Source: Symbiobacteriaceae bacterium
Lineage (GTDB): Bacteria; Bacillota_E; Symbiobacteriia; Symbiobacteriales; Symbiobacteriaceae
NCBI GenBank assembly: GCA_027356675.1
Contig: DAHVXO010000160.1
Coordinates: 1-13,501 of the forward strand
Reading direction: 5' to 3'
Length of the DNA stretch: 13,501 bases
The notes below the pieces were generated by a model, which was given only the letters and a program-made list of their open reading frames with translations, ran no database searches and was not told the DNA's origin. This document shows positions 1 to 8,475 of this stretch, piece by piece; position 1 is the first letter of the stretch, and each line of letters starts with the position of its first letter. The translations under genes were made by a program, and so were the position numbers.

Positions 1-56
1 AGACATCCGCCGCCGGCCGTGCCGGGGCGGTAGGCTACAGGAAAGGTGGACAGACC

Positions 57-1235
57 ATGGCTCTGATGACAGTGCGGGACGTCGACGTCAATGGCAAGCG
101 GGTCTTCGTGCGTGTAGACTTCAATGTTCCTCTGGAGAACGGGCGCATCACGGATGACACTCGGATCAAGGCGGCGCTGCCGACAATTCAGTACCTGATG
201 GAAAACGGTGCCATTACGGTGCTGGCCTCGCACCTGGGGCGCCCGAAGGGCAAGCGGGCTCCGGAGTTCTCTCTGTCGCCCGCCGCCGAGCGGCTCCAAT
301 ACCTGCTGGACCGCCCGGTCGCCTTCGCCTCGGACTGTATCGGCGAGGTGGTGGAGAAGCTGGTGGCGGGCCAGAAGCCGGGCGACATCGTGCTGCTGGA
401 GAACCTGCGGTTCTACGCCGAAGAGGAGAAGAACGATCCCGAGTTCGCACGCAAGCTGGCCCGTCTGGGCGAAGTCTACGTCAACGATGCCTTCGGCACC
501 GCCCACCGGGCGCACGCCAGTACCCGGGGCGTGGCGGACTTCCTGCAGCCCAAGGTGGCCGGCTTCCTCATGCAGAAGGAAGTCGACATCATGGGCAAGG
601 CTCTGGCGGCGCCGGACCGGCCCTTCGTGGCCATCATCGGCGGCGCGAAGGTCTCCGATAAAATCATGGTGATTGAGAACTTGCTCAGCAAGGTCGACCG
701 GCTAATCATCGGGGGCGGCATGGCCAATACATTCCTGCGGGCCAAGGGCCTTCCCACCGGCAAATCCCTGGTGGAGGAGGAGCGGGTGGATGTAGCGCGG
801 GACCTGCTCGCCAAGGGTGGCGATAAGATCATGCTGCCCACCGACGTAATGGTGGCCCCGGAATTCAAGGCGGATGCCGAGTACAAGACGGTACCGGCAA
901 ACGCCATCGGCGCTGACTGGATGGCCCTGGACATCGGGCCGGCCTCGGCCCGGGCTTTCGCGGAGACGATCAAGGGCGCCATGACGGTGGTCTGGAACGG
1001 ACCCATGGGCGTGTTCGAGATGCCGGCGTTCGCCCGGGGCACGATGGCGGTGGCCCAGGCGATGGCCGAGAGCCAGGGTTGCACCATCGTCGGCGGTGGC
1101 GACTCGGTCGCCGCTGTGGAAGCCGCCGGACTGGCTGATCGGATGACCCACGTGAGCACTGGCGGGGGCGCCTCGCTGGAGTTCCTCGAGGGTCAGGAGT
1201 TGCCTGGTGTAGCGTGCCTGGCGACAAAGGCCTAG
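57..1235 (+). CDS. pgk: Phosphoglycerate kinase
   Basis: Transfers the acyl phosphate of 1,3-bisphosphoglycerate to ADP, giving 3-phosphoglycerate and ATP in cytosolic glycolysis. The 392-residue product has normal family length. Visible signatures are RVDFNVP at residues 19-25 (substrate-binding N domain), SHLGRPKG at 58-65, GGAKVSDK and GPMGVFE in the nucleotide-binding C domain, [10 protein letters not shown], and the C-terminal STGGGAS at 367-373. The ATG at 57 is chosen because AAAGGTGG (42-49) lies 7 bases upstream; an in-frame ATG at 66 is possible but too far from that site. The last 22 bases overlap the next gene, and tpiA follows, so the three probably form one operon. Whatever gene lies upstream (often gap) is outside the window. 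Confidence 0.98.
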   Translation: MALMTVRDVDVNGKRVFVRVDFNVPLENGRITDDTRIKAALPTIQYLMENGAITVLASHLGRPKGKRAPEFSLSPAAERLQYLLDRPVAFASDCIGEVVEKLVAGQKPGDIVLLENLRFYAEEEKNDPEFARKLARLGEVYVNDAFGTAHRAHASTRGVADFLQPKVAGFLMQKEVDIMGKALAAPDRPFVAIIGGAKVSDKIMVIENLLSKVDRLIIGGGMANTFLRAKGLPTGKSLVEEERVDVARDLLAKGGDKIMLPTDVMVAPEFKADAEYKTVPANAIGADWMALDIGPASARAFAETIKGAMTVVWNGPMGVFEMPAFARGTMAVAQAMAESQGCTIVGGGDSVAAVEAAGLADRMTHVSTGGGASLEFLEGQELPGVACLATKA

Positions 1236-1684
1236 CGCGGCTCCGCACCCTTTTCTTTGGCCGGCGGGGGACGCCATCCCCCGCCGACGCCTGGCTCGCC
1301 CGGCGGGCGAAGGCCACCCCGGCAGAGGTCATCCGCGAGCACTTTGCGGCCATGGTTGCCCACGACCTGGACTGGATCCTGGCCACGCTGGCCCCGGAAC
1401 GGGCCCGACTCTACAACGAACACCGGACCATCGACAAGCGCCGTCTGACCATCGCAACTGCCACTGTGGCCTCGGCGGAGCCCGCGACAGCAACGATTCC
1501 CTTGCCCGGCTTTGCCCACCGCTACCGCTCCACCCTGGTCCTGCGGGTCGAGTTCGACTTGGAACTGGTGGACCAGGAGAAGCGCCGTGACCCTACGGTG
1601 CACCAGGGTCGAGACTGGTCTTACTACATACTCGTGACCGAAGGCCGGGGAAAGTCCTGGCTTATTGCCGATTGGGGCAAATGA
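1214..1684 (+). CDS. Small conserved-looking protein of unknown function, possibly NTF2-like (DUF4829-like)
   Basis: A 156-residue cytosolic protein that I do not firmly recognise. No signal peptide, lipobox or membrane segment is visible. The N terminus is basic (residues 1-33), then a helix-like stretch ([21 protein letters not shown]) leads into alternating strands, ending in [25 protein letters not shown] sequence. A helix followed by beta strands ending in a WLI-D-W motif recalls NTF2/SnoaL-like folds such as DUF4829; this is inference from pattern only. The GTG at 1214 overlaps pgk by 22 bases, and AGGAG at 1195-1199 lies about 14 bases upstream, so translation may be coupled to pgk. 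No other start codon occurs in frame before residue ~46. It sits 21 bases before tpiA, so it is likely co-transcribed with both glycolytic genes. A gene is likely real here because the frame fills the gap with an unbroken, compositionally normal protein. Confidence 0.72.
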   Translation: MPGDKGLARLRTLFFGRRGTPSPADAWLARRAKATPAEVIREHFAAMVAHDLDWILATLAPERARLYNEHRTIDKRRLTIATATVASAEPATATIPLPGFAHRYRSTLVLRVEFDLELVDQEKRRDPTVHQGRDWSYYILVTEGRGKSWLIADWGK

Positions 1685-1687
1685 AAT

Positions 1688-1695
1688 AGAGGAGG
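1688..1695 (+). promoter_or_regulatory. Strong ribosome binding site of tpiA
   Basis: AGAGGAGG lies 10 bases before the ATG of tpiA and directly after the stop of the preceding gene. It fixes the tpiA start at 1706. Confidence 0.85.
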
Positions 1696-1705
1696 CACCT
1701 TTGTC

Positions 1706-2473
1706 ATGCGAGTCCCTGTCATCGCGGCCAACTGGAAGATGCACAAGAACCTGTCTGAGGCCGCCCAGTTCGTGAAGGAGTTCCTGCCCAAGGCCCAGGC
1801 CATCTCGGGCGTCGAGATGATCATCTGCCCGACCTTCACGGCGCTGGGCGCTGTGGCATGGGGTCTGGCTGAGGCCAAGGGCGCCGTCGCCCTGGGTGCC
1901 CAGAACATGTATAAGGAAACGCACGGCGCCTTCACCGGCGAAATCTCCGGCCCGATGCTCAAGGACGTGGGCTGCACCCACGTGATCCTGGGGCACTCCG
2001 AGCGCCGGGCCATCTTCGGGGAGAGCGACACCCTGGTGGGCGAGAAGGTCCGGGCGGCCTTTGCCCAGGGCCTCATCCCGATCCTCTGCGTGGGCGAGAC
2101 ACTGGAGCAGCGGGCGTCGGGCCAGACCGACGCGGTCAACCGCCGCCAGCTCAGCGCCGGCACTGAGGGCCTCACCCCCGAGCAGATGGCCACGGTCATC
2201 ATTGCGTACGAACCCGTCTGGGCCATTGGGACCGGAAAGAACTGCAACCCTGGCGATGCCCAGGCCACCATCGCCGCCATCCGGGCCGTAGTCGCGGAAA
2301 AGTACGGCCGGGCCGCCGCCCAGGCCGTGCGGATCCAGTACGGCGGCAGTGTCAAGCCCGCGAACATCGGCGACTACATGTCCCAGCCTGATATCGACGG
2401 CGCCCTGGTCGGTGGTGCGAGCCTGGAGCCCGTGAGCTTCGCTGCCATCTGCGAGGGCGGCCGCAGCCGCTGA
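1706..2473 (+). CDS. tpiA: Triosephosphate isomerase
   Basis: Interconverts dihydroxyacetone phosphate and glyceraldehyde 3-phosphate in the cytosol. The 255-residue length is normal for the family. The substrate-binding NWKM motif is at residues 9-12 (Asn9, Lys11), the electrophile His97 is in HVILGHSERR, the catalytic base Glu169 is in AYEPVWAIGTG (loop 6 follows it), and the phosphate-binding YGGSVKPAN is at 212-220. The start is supported by an AGAGGAGG site. It follows pgk and the small unknown gene at a 21-base gap, consistent with one operon. The usual next gene, gpmI, is displaced about 1.9 kb downstream by the PilZ, CsoR-family and thioredoxin genes. Confidence 0.98.
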   Translation: MRVPVIAANWKMHKNLSEAAQFVKEFLPKAQAISGVEMIICPTFTALGAVAWGLAEAKGAVALGAQNMYKETHGAFTGEISGPMLKDVGCTHVILGHSERRAIFGESDTLVGEKVRAAFAQGLIPILCVGETLEQRASGQTDAVNRRQLSAGTEGLTPEQMATVIIAYEPVWAIGTGKNCNPGDAQATIAAIRAVVAEKYGRAAAQAVRIQYGGSVKPANIGDYMSQPDIDGALVGGASLEPVSFAAICEGGRSR

Positions 2474-2558
2474 GCTCGGGAGCTACTGGCATGCGCCGGT
2501 CAGCGGATGCAGACGATTGCGGACCGCGCCGGCGTCAGGTTGGTGACCTCTGGCAGAC

Positions 2559-2593
2559 GAAGCCCTGCAAAGCTTATCGCTTTGCAGGGCTTC
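2559..2593. terminator. Perfect 15-bp inverted repeat, bidirectional terminator-like
   Basis: GAAGCCCTGCAAAGC (2559-2573) and GCTTTGCAGGGCTTC (2579-2593) are perfect complements separated by a 5-base loop, TTATC. It lies between the convergent tpiA and PilZ genes. Neither strand has a T-run after the stem, so it may stop transcription weakly, block exonucleases, or need Rho. The stop codon of the PilZ gene is in the loop and its last codons form one arm. Confidence 0.6.
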
Positions 2594-3293
2594 CCAGTTG
2601 GAGCCGGAAGACCGTCTGGACCAGACTGTTCTCCACGTCCGGCGTCAGGTTCGTGAACTGCACGGCTGCCACCGTGCGGGACCCGTCCGACTGGGCCCGG
2701 GCCACCTTGCCCTCGAGTCCCCGGAAGGCGGTGCCGTCCGGGGCGATGAAGCTGAGGAACAGCACCTGGTCCTCCCGCAGCGGCATCGGTGCCGTCAGCC
2801 GCAGCCCTCCCGCACTGAGGTCCAGGGCCTGTCCCTGGCCGCTGGGCTCCGGTCCGCCTGCCGGCGGAGCCCCGGCCGCCGCAAATACCACCGTAAAGAT
2901 GGTCCGCACCCGCGAGAATTTGCGGCGCTGGACCGATTCAATCTGCCGAGGCAGGGCCAGGGTGATTCGCGTCGCCCCCACGGCGACCGGTTGGTGGGCC
3001 GCCGCGAAGAAGCGAAGGATGTTGGAGCCCGCAGGCACCTCCACCCCAAACCGCAGCCCAGTCACAGCGGCTGGCAATGGTGCCGCCAGCAAGAGGGTGA
3101 GCCCACCGGCGGTCACCTCTTCCAGGAAACCCGGTGTGGTGGCGATGCATAGCGATTCCACAGCCGGATCCGGGCAGAGAAGCGTAATGGCCATTCCCCG
3201 CAGGCCAAGCAGCACGTCCAGGCTGCTCTGTGGTCCCGGCGACTGTGCCTGCAGCGGCTGTTGAAACCGCCCCGCCTGATGATAGTGCCACAC
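2574..3293 (-). CDS. PilZ-domain protein with YcgR-like N-terminal domain (probable c-di-GMP receptor)
   Basis: A 239-residue cytosolic protein with two regions. Residues ~25-118 resemble the YcgR/PilZN beta domain that precedes PilZ in flagellar-brake-type proteins. The PilZ domain starts at ~120 with RRKFSR (123-128; RxxxR switch is Arg124 and Arg128) and carries the second c-di-GMP motif DLSAGG (158-163; Asp158, Ser160, Gly163). Both motifs are intact, so nucleotide binding is expected; the effector target is unknown and no flagellar or pilus gene is in the window. The frame stays open back to 3449, but that extension covers the csoR promoter and Shine-Dalgarno. I chose the GTG at 3293 because CGAGGGGG lies 10 bases upstream and a good promoter lies further upstream. 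An ATG at residue 34 (MAITLL) is the alternative. The stop codon falls in the loop of a perfect hairpin. Confidence 0.85.
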   Translation of the reverse strand: MWHYHQAGRFQQPLQAQSPGPQSSLDVLLGLRGMAITLLCPDPAVESLCIATTPGFLEEVTAGGLTLLLAAPLPAAVTGLRFGVEVPAGSNILRFFAAAHQPVAVGATRITLALPRQIESVQRRKFSRVRTIFTVVFAAAGAPPAGGPEPSGQGQALDLSAGGLRLTAPMPLREDQVLFLSFIAPDGTAFRGLEGKVARAQSDGSRTVAAVQFTNLTPDVENSLVQTVFRLQLGSPAKR

Positions 3294-3343
3294 TCGGGCC
3301 AAGCCCCCTCGGCGCGCAAATCGTAAACTTACAGCTAATACAT

Positions 3344-3372
3344 AATATACCAGATCAAAGCGCCGCAAGCAA
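3344..3372 (-). promoter_or_regulatory. Promoter of the PilZ gene
   Basis: On the - strand TTGCTT (3372-3367) and TATATT (3349-3344) are separated by exactly 17 bases. The -10 matches consensus at 5 of 6 positions; the -35 at 3 of 6. The expected start of transcription is near 3337, leaving a ~44-base leader before the GTG. The surrounding DNA is AT-rich compared with the rest of the window. Confidence 0.55.
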
Positions 3373-3400
3373 GTATCCCCCCAGGTTGCCTGCGAATTGG

Positions 3401-3429
3401 TTGACAAGAAGTACCCCGTAAGATAGTCT
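3401..3429 (+). promoter_or_regulatory. Promoter of the CsoR-family gene with embedded operator-like site
   Basis: A perfect -35 TTGACA (3401-3406) and a weak -10 TAGTCT (3424-3429) are 17 bases apart. The spacer holds TACCCCGTA (3412-3420), the same 9 bases found in the palindrome upstream of the thioredoxin gene; across 16 bases the two sites agree at 12 positions. This is where a CsoR-type repressor would bind for autoregulation. TAAGAT (3419-3424) is an alternative -10 with a poorer -35. Confidence 0.55.
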
Positions 3430-3448
3430 GGGCGCAGGAGGTGGTGCA

Positions 3449-3730
3449 ATGAAAATTAAAGAGAACGACCCCCCGTTGTACGATGACCTTATGCGGCGCA
3501 TGAAGCGGATCGAGGGGCAGGCTCGCGGCATTCAGCGGATGCTGGAAGAAGGCGAGGACTGCGAGCAGATCATCATTCAATTGGGCGCGATGAAATCGGC
3601 CATCAACCGAGTCGGCATGAAAGCCGTCGCGTGTAATATGGGCATCCGCATCACCGAAGCGCTCAAGTCCGGTAATGCCGCGGACGCAGCGGTGGATGAT
3701 ATCATCGAACAGTTCCTGAAGCTGGGCTAA
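3449..3730 (+). CDS. CsoR/RcnR-family (DUF156) transcriptional repressor with atypical ligand residues
   Basis: A 93-residue all-helical DNA-binding repressor of the CsoR/RcnR/FrmR/CstR family, which forms tetramers and releases DNA on binding metal, formaldehyde or sulfur species. The family core RMKRIEGQARGIQRML is at residues 17-32. Aligned to B. subtilis CsoR, the first ligand Cys is kept (Cys38), but the His that comes 25 residues later is Asn63 and the second Cys, 29 later, is Arg67. A different cysteine, Cys62, lies next to the His position. The Cu(I) Cys-His-Cys site is therefore not intact, and the inducer is uncertain. The ATG at 3449 has AGGAGGT (3436-3442) 6 bases upstream. The gene is divergent from the PilZ gene and convergent with the thioredoxin gene, which carries a matching operator. 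Confidence 0.93.
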   Translation: MKIKENDPPLYDDLMRRMKRIEGQARGIQRMLEEGEDCEQIIIQLGAMKSAINRVGMKAVACNMGIRITEALKSGNAADAAVDDIIEQFLKLG

Positions 3731-3740
3731 CCCAAATGCA

Positions 3741-3775
3741 AGGGCGGCCGACCTCGGAGTGGGGCCGGCCGCCTT
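3741..3775. terminator. Hairpin between convergent csoR-family and thioredoxin genes
   Basis: GGCGGCCG (3743-3750) pairs perfectly with CGGCCGCC (3766-3773); after one mismatch CC also pairs with GG, leaving a small loop. Only short T stretches follow on either strand. It fills the 55-base gap between the two stop codons and probably serves both genes. Confidence 0.6.
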
Positions 3776-3785
3776 CATGTTCAGT

Positions 3786-4130
3786 TTATGCCTTGGCCGA
3801 CAGGGTGGCGAGGGAGTTCTCCAGAATCTTAACCAGATCGGCCTTGGGCCGGAAGCCGACCAACTGGCCGACGGCCTCGCCGCCATGGAACAGAATCATG
3901 GTCGGGATCGACATGACGCCGAATTGCCCCGCATACCGCTGATTCTCATCCACGTTCAACTTGGCGATCTTGATACGCTCCGGCCAGTCGCGCGCGATCT
4001 CTTCGAGCACCGGTGCGATCATCTTGCAGGGTCCGCACCAGGGGGCCCAGAAGTCCACCAGTACAGGCAGCTCGGACTTGAGCACTTCCTGCTCAAAGGT
4101 ATCATCGGTAATCGGAACAGGCTTCGCCAT
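3786..4130 (-). CDS. trxA: Thioredoxin
   Basis: A 114-residue cytosolic dithiol-disulfide oxidoreductase that reduces protein disulfides, itself reduced by thioredoxin reductase. The active site WCGPC is at residues 31-35 (Cys32, Cys35), preceded by the VDFWAP strand, and the cis-proline is Pro76 in SIPTMI. Length is normal for thioredoxin, with a short C-terminal extension (ATLSAKA). The frame is open to an ATG at 4154, but GAGGAGG lies downstream of that ATG and 7-8 bases before the ATG at 4130, which is clearly the real start. It is a single-gene unit facing the CsoR-family gene, and a CsoR-like palindrome lies 25-40 bases upstream of its start, suggesting control by that repressor. More than one thioredoxin may exist in the genome, so the symbol names the family member rather than proving the main one. 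Confidence 0.96.
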   Translation of the reverse strand: MAKPVPITDDTFEQEVLKSELPVLVDFWAPWCGPCKMIAPVLEEIARDWPERIKIAKLNVDENQRYAGQFGVMSIPTMILFHGGEAVGQLVGFRPKADLVKILENSLATLSAKA

Positions 4131-4154
4131 GGTTTTTACCTCCTCGGAATACAT

Positions 4155-4170
4155 ATACCCCGTAGGGTAT
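4155..4170. promoter_or_regulatory. CsoR-like operator upstream of thioredoxin
   Basis: ATACCC (4155-4160) and GGGTAT (4165-4170) form a perfect inverted repeat around CGTA. Read on the - strand it is ATACCCTACGGGGTAT, the same pattern as the copper-responsive CsoR operators known from B. subtilis. It lies between an AT-rich TAAAAT (4184-4179, - strand) that could be a -10 and the Shine-Dalgarno of the thioredoxin gene. I could not assign a convincing -35, so the promoter itself stays open. Confidence 0.6.
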
Positions 4171-4206
4171 CGTCTCGCATTTTACGACGTGGCGCGCTTT
4201 GCGGGA

Positions 4207-4271
4207 GGTACGGTTGGTACGGCATGACTTTGGGAGACGCGGACACCCCAACACGCACCGTATGACTTTGG
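4207..4271 (+). repeat. Short direct repeats in the thioredoxin-gpmI intergenic region
   Basis: GGTACGG occurs twice, at 4207-4213 and 4216-4222. ATGACTTTGG occurs at 4224-4233 and again at 4262-4271, a 38-base spacing. They sit in the ~245-base divergent gap between thioredoxin and gpmI, upstream of the gpmI promoter. They may be regulator sites; no known family is recognised. Confidence 0.35.
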
Positions 4272-4292
4272 TAACAAGGTTGCCACAAGTGG

Positions 4293-4323
4293 TGCACACA
4301 GGTTTGCGGTGCAGTGGTATACT
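4293..4323 (+). promoter_or_regulatory. Promoter of gpmI-eno
   Basis: TGGTATACT (4315-4323) is an extended -10 (TGn plus TATACT, 5 of 6). A -35 is weak: TGCACA (4293-4298) at 19 bases or CACACA (4295-4300) at 17. It makes gpmI-eno a transcription unit separate from pgk-tpiA. Expected transcription start is near 4330, ~45 bases before the gpmI GTG. Confidence 0.5.
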
Positions 4324-4374
4324 AAAAGCCGTGCCGGAAACAATGCATTCTCTGACCCCGGAGGTGACCCGGAC

Positions 4375-7225
<2,851 letters not shown>

Positions 7226-7245
7226 CTGGCGCGTTCAGGAGAAAG

Positions 7246-7274
7246 TTGTATCACCCCACATGGTGTGATACAAT
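7246..7274 (+). promoter_or_regulatory. secG promoter embedded in a 28-base dyad (possible operator)
   Basis: TTGTATCAC (7246-7254) and GTGATACAA (7265-7273) are perfect 9-base inverted repeats; inside them CCA/TGG also pairs, so 12 of 14 positions are symmetric. The same bases form a promoter: -35 TTGTAT (7246-7251), 17-base spacer, and extended -10 TGATACAAT (7266-7274). No T-run follows, which argues against a simple eno terminator. It may be an operator covering the whole promoter, a hairpin, or both. Confidence 0.5.
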
Positions 7275-7312
7275 CATTAAGCTGAGTTTGCGTGGTTGAG
7301 GGGGTGAACGGA

Positions 7313-7546
7313 TTGCTAACCACCATTTTGACAGTGGTGCATGCGCTCTTCGCGATCGGTCTGACGACCAGCGTGCTGATGCAGTCCGGCAAGAGCGCCG
7401 GCCTGTCGGGGGCGATCGCAGGCGGTGCCGAGCAGATCTTTGGCAAGAAGAAGGGCATGGATGACCTGCTCAACCGTGTCAGCACCGTCTTCGCGATCCT
7501 TTTCATTGTCACATCCCTCATCCTCGTGTACGCCGAGCGCCACTAG
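7313..7546 (+). CDS. secG: Protein-export membrane protein SecG
   Basis: Small subunit of the SecYEG translocon in the cytoplasmic membrane; aids SecA-driven protein export. From the TTG at 7313 it has 77 residues, the family size, with transmembrane helices at ~2-23 and ~56-73 and the conserved cytosolic loop LMQSGKSAGLSGAIAGG (22-38). The frame also holds GTG codons at 7292 and 7304, but GAGGGGGTGA (7298-7307) lies 5 bases before the TTG, and the shorter N terminus begins directly with the first helix as is usual. It has its own promoter 40 bases upstream and a strong terminator after it, so it is probably monocistronic. The eno-secG-esterase order is common in Firmicutes. Confidence 0.93.
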   Translation: MLTTILTVVHALFAIGLTTSVLMQSGKSAGLSGAIAGGAEQIFGKKKGMDDLLNRVSTVFAILFIVTSLILVYAERH

Positions 7547-7567
7547 TCCCTTTACTGAGCTGGCTGA

Positions 7568-7597
7568 GGCCGGGCCTGTCAACAGGCTCGGCCTTTT
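7568..7597 (+). terminator. Rho-independent terminator of secG
   Basis: GGCCGGGCCTGT (7568-7579) pairs with ACAGGCTCGGCC (7582-7593) with a single G-T wobble, followed at once by TTTT (7594-7597). It lies 22 bases after the secG stop and 22 bases before the esterase start. Confidence 0.85.
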
Positions 7598-7618
7598 GTA
7601 TCCACTGGGGGTGTGCTT

Positions 7619-8362
7619 ATGACGGTGTTACAACGGCGGTTGTCCGAGCCGTTCACGCACGAGCGGGGCCCGGTGGCTTGCTTGCTGCTTCATGGCTTCG
7701 CTGGCTCACCGGCCGAAGTACGCCCGTTGGCCGAGTCACTTGCGGCGCACGGCATCACCGTGCGTGTGCCGCTCCTGCCCGGCCACGGGACCACGCCGGA
7801 AGATCTGCGCCGGACCCGCTGGCCCCAGTGGGTGCGGGCCGCAGAGATCGAGCTGGCGGACCTGCAGTCCCGCTACGGCCAGGTGCACGTGGCAGGTTTC
7901 TCCATGGGGGGCCTCGTGGCGCTTTACCTGGCTGCCCACCGGCCCGTCGCCTCGGTAGTCACCCTCTCCTGCCCAATCAAGTTGGCGGACTGGCGGCAGA
8001 TCCTGGTGCCGCTGGCCCGCTACTTCGTCAAGGATTACCCGGCCCGCATCTCTAACCCCGATCTGGCTACCCAGCTAGATAGCTACGACCGGTTCCCGAT
8101 GGACGCGATCCACAGCCTGCTCCGCCTGGCCCGCCAGGTGCGCAAGGACCTTCCCCGGGTGACGGCGCCGCTCATGGCCCTGCAGGGCGACCGGGACCGG
8201 TGGATCGCGCCGGACAGCGGGGAGTACATTCTAGCCAATGTGAGCACTTCGGCTAAAACCCTGCAGCGCTTTCCAGGTCGCAATCACCTGATTACGCTGG
8301 AGCACGGGCGGGAGGAAGTCTTCGCAGCGGTCTATTCGTGGGTCGAGGCCCATGGCAGATAA
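7619..8362 (+). CDS. Carboxylesterase of the Est30 (alpha/beta hydrolase) family
   Basis: A 247-residue cytosolic serine esterase hydrolysing short- to medium-chain esters; physiological substrate unknown. The oxyanion-hole motif HGFAG is at residues 25-29, the nucleophile Ser95 is in GFSMGG (93-98), the acid is Asp193 in GDRD, and the base is His223 in GRNHL. Length and triad positions match Geobacillus Est30 almost exactly. Residues ~120-175 form the small cap. The ATG at 7619 is preferred over the in-frame GTG at 7613 because GGGGGTG (7605-7611) is 7 bases before the ATG. It follows the secG terminator closely, so it may depend on read-through or on a promoter I cannot see. In many Firmicutes secG and this esterase precede rnr and smpB; here they do not. 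Confidence 0.95.
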   Translation: MTVLQRRLSEPFTHERGPVACLLLHGFAGSPAEVRPLAESLAAHGITVRVPLLPGHGTTPEDLRRTRWPQWVRAAEIELADLQSRYGQVHVAGFSMGGLVALYLAAHRPVASVVTLSCPIKLADWRQILVPLARYFVKDYPARISNPDLATQLDSYDRFPMDAIHSLLRLARQVRKDLPRVTAPLMALQGDRDRWIAPDSGEYILANVSTSAKTLQRFPGRNHLITLEHGREEVFAAVYSWVEAHGR

Positions 8363-8437
8363 TCGCTCCGAAAGCACTACTGCGATTGGCCAATGATGGG
8401 CTAGTTCCATCTTCCTCCCCGCGGTAGTATCTAATAG

Positions 8438-8461
8438 AACTTGTGATATTCGTAACAAGTT
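8438..8461. promoter_or_regulatory. Inverted repeat abutting the Shine-Dalgarno of the HydE/BioB-like gene
   Basis: AACTTGT (8438-8444) and ACAAGTT (8455-8461) are perfect 7-base arms around a 10-base centre. The right arm touches GGGGAGGGG (8462-8470), the ribosome binding site of the gene at 8476. It could be a DNA operator or an RNA hairpin limiting access to the ribosome binding site. TCTAAT (8430-8435) just upstream could be a -10, but no -35 is clear. Confidence 0.4.
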
Positions 8462-8475
8462 GGGGAGGGGCCCTC

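Noticed and set aside
1..40. Possible 3' end or terminator of an upstream gene (GC-rich imperfect hairpin)
   Set aside because: Too short to identify; the stem is imperfect, there is no T-run, and no recognisable C terminus could be read in any frame.
1232..1996. 254-codon open frame on the - strand
   Set aside because: Overlaps both the small unknown gene and tpiA in antisense; no motif or ribosome binding site.
2491..3264. 257-codon open frame on the + strand
   Set aside because: Antisense to the PilZ gene, with low-complexity Arg/Ser/Pro-rich sequence typical of shadow frames in GC-rich DNA and no ribosome binding site.
3294..3449. N-terminal extension of the PilZ reading frame to an ATG at 3449
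   Set aside because: It would run through the csoR-family promoter, operator-like site and Shine-Dalgarno, has no ribosome binding site of its own, and the added residues do not resemble PilZ or YcgR N termini.
4309..4374. 22-residue N-terminal extension of gpmI from the ATG at 4309
   Set aside because: It would begin upstream of the -10 element and include the Shine-Dalgarno; the GTG at 4375 gives the family N terminus and ideal spacing.
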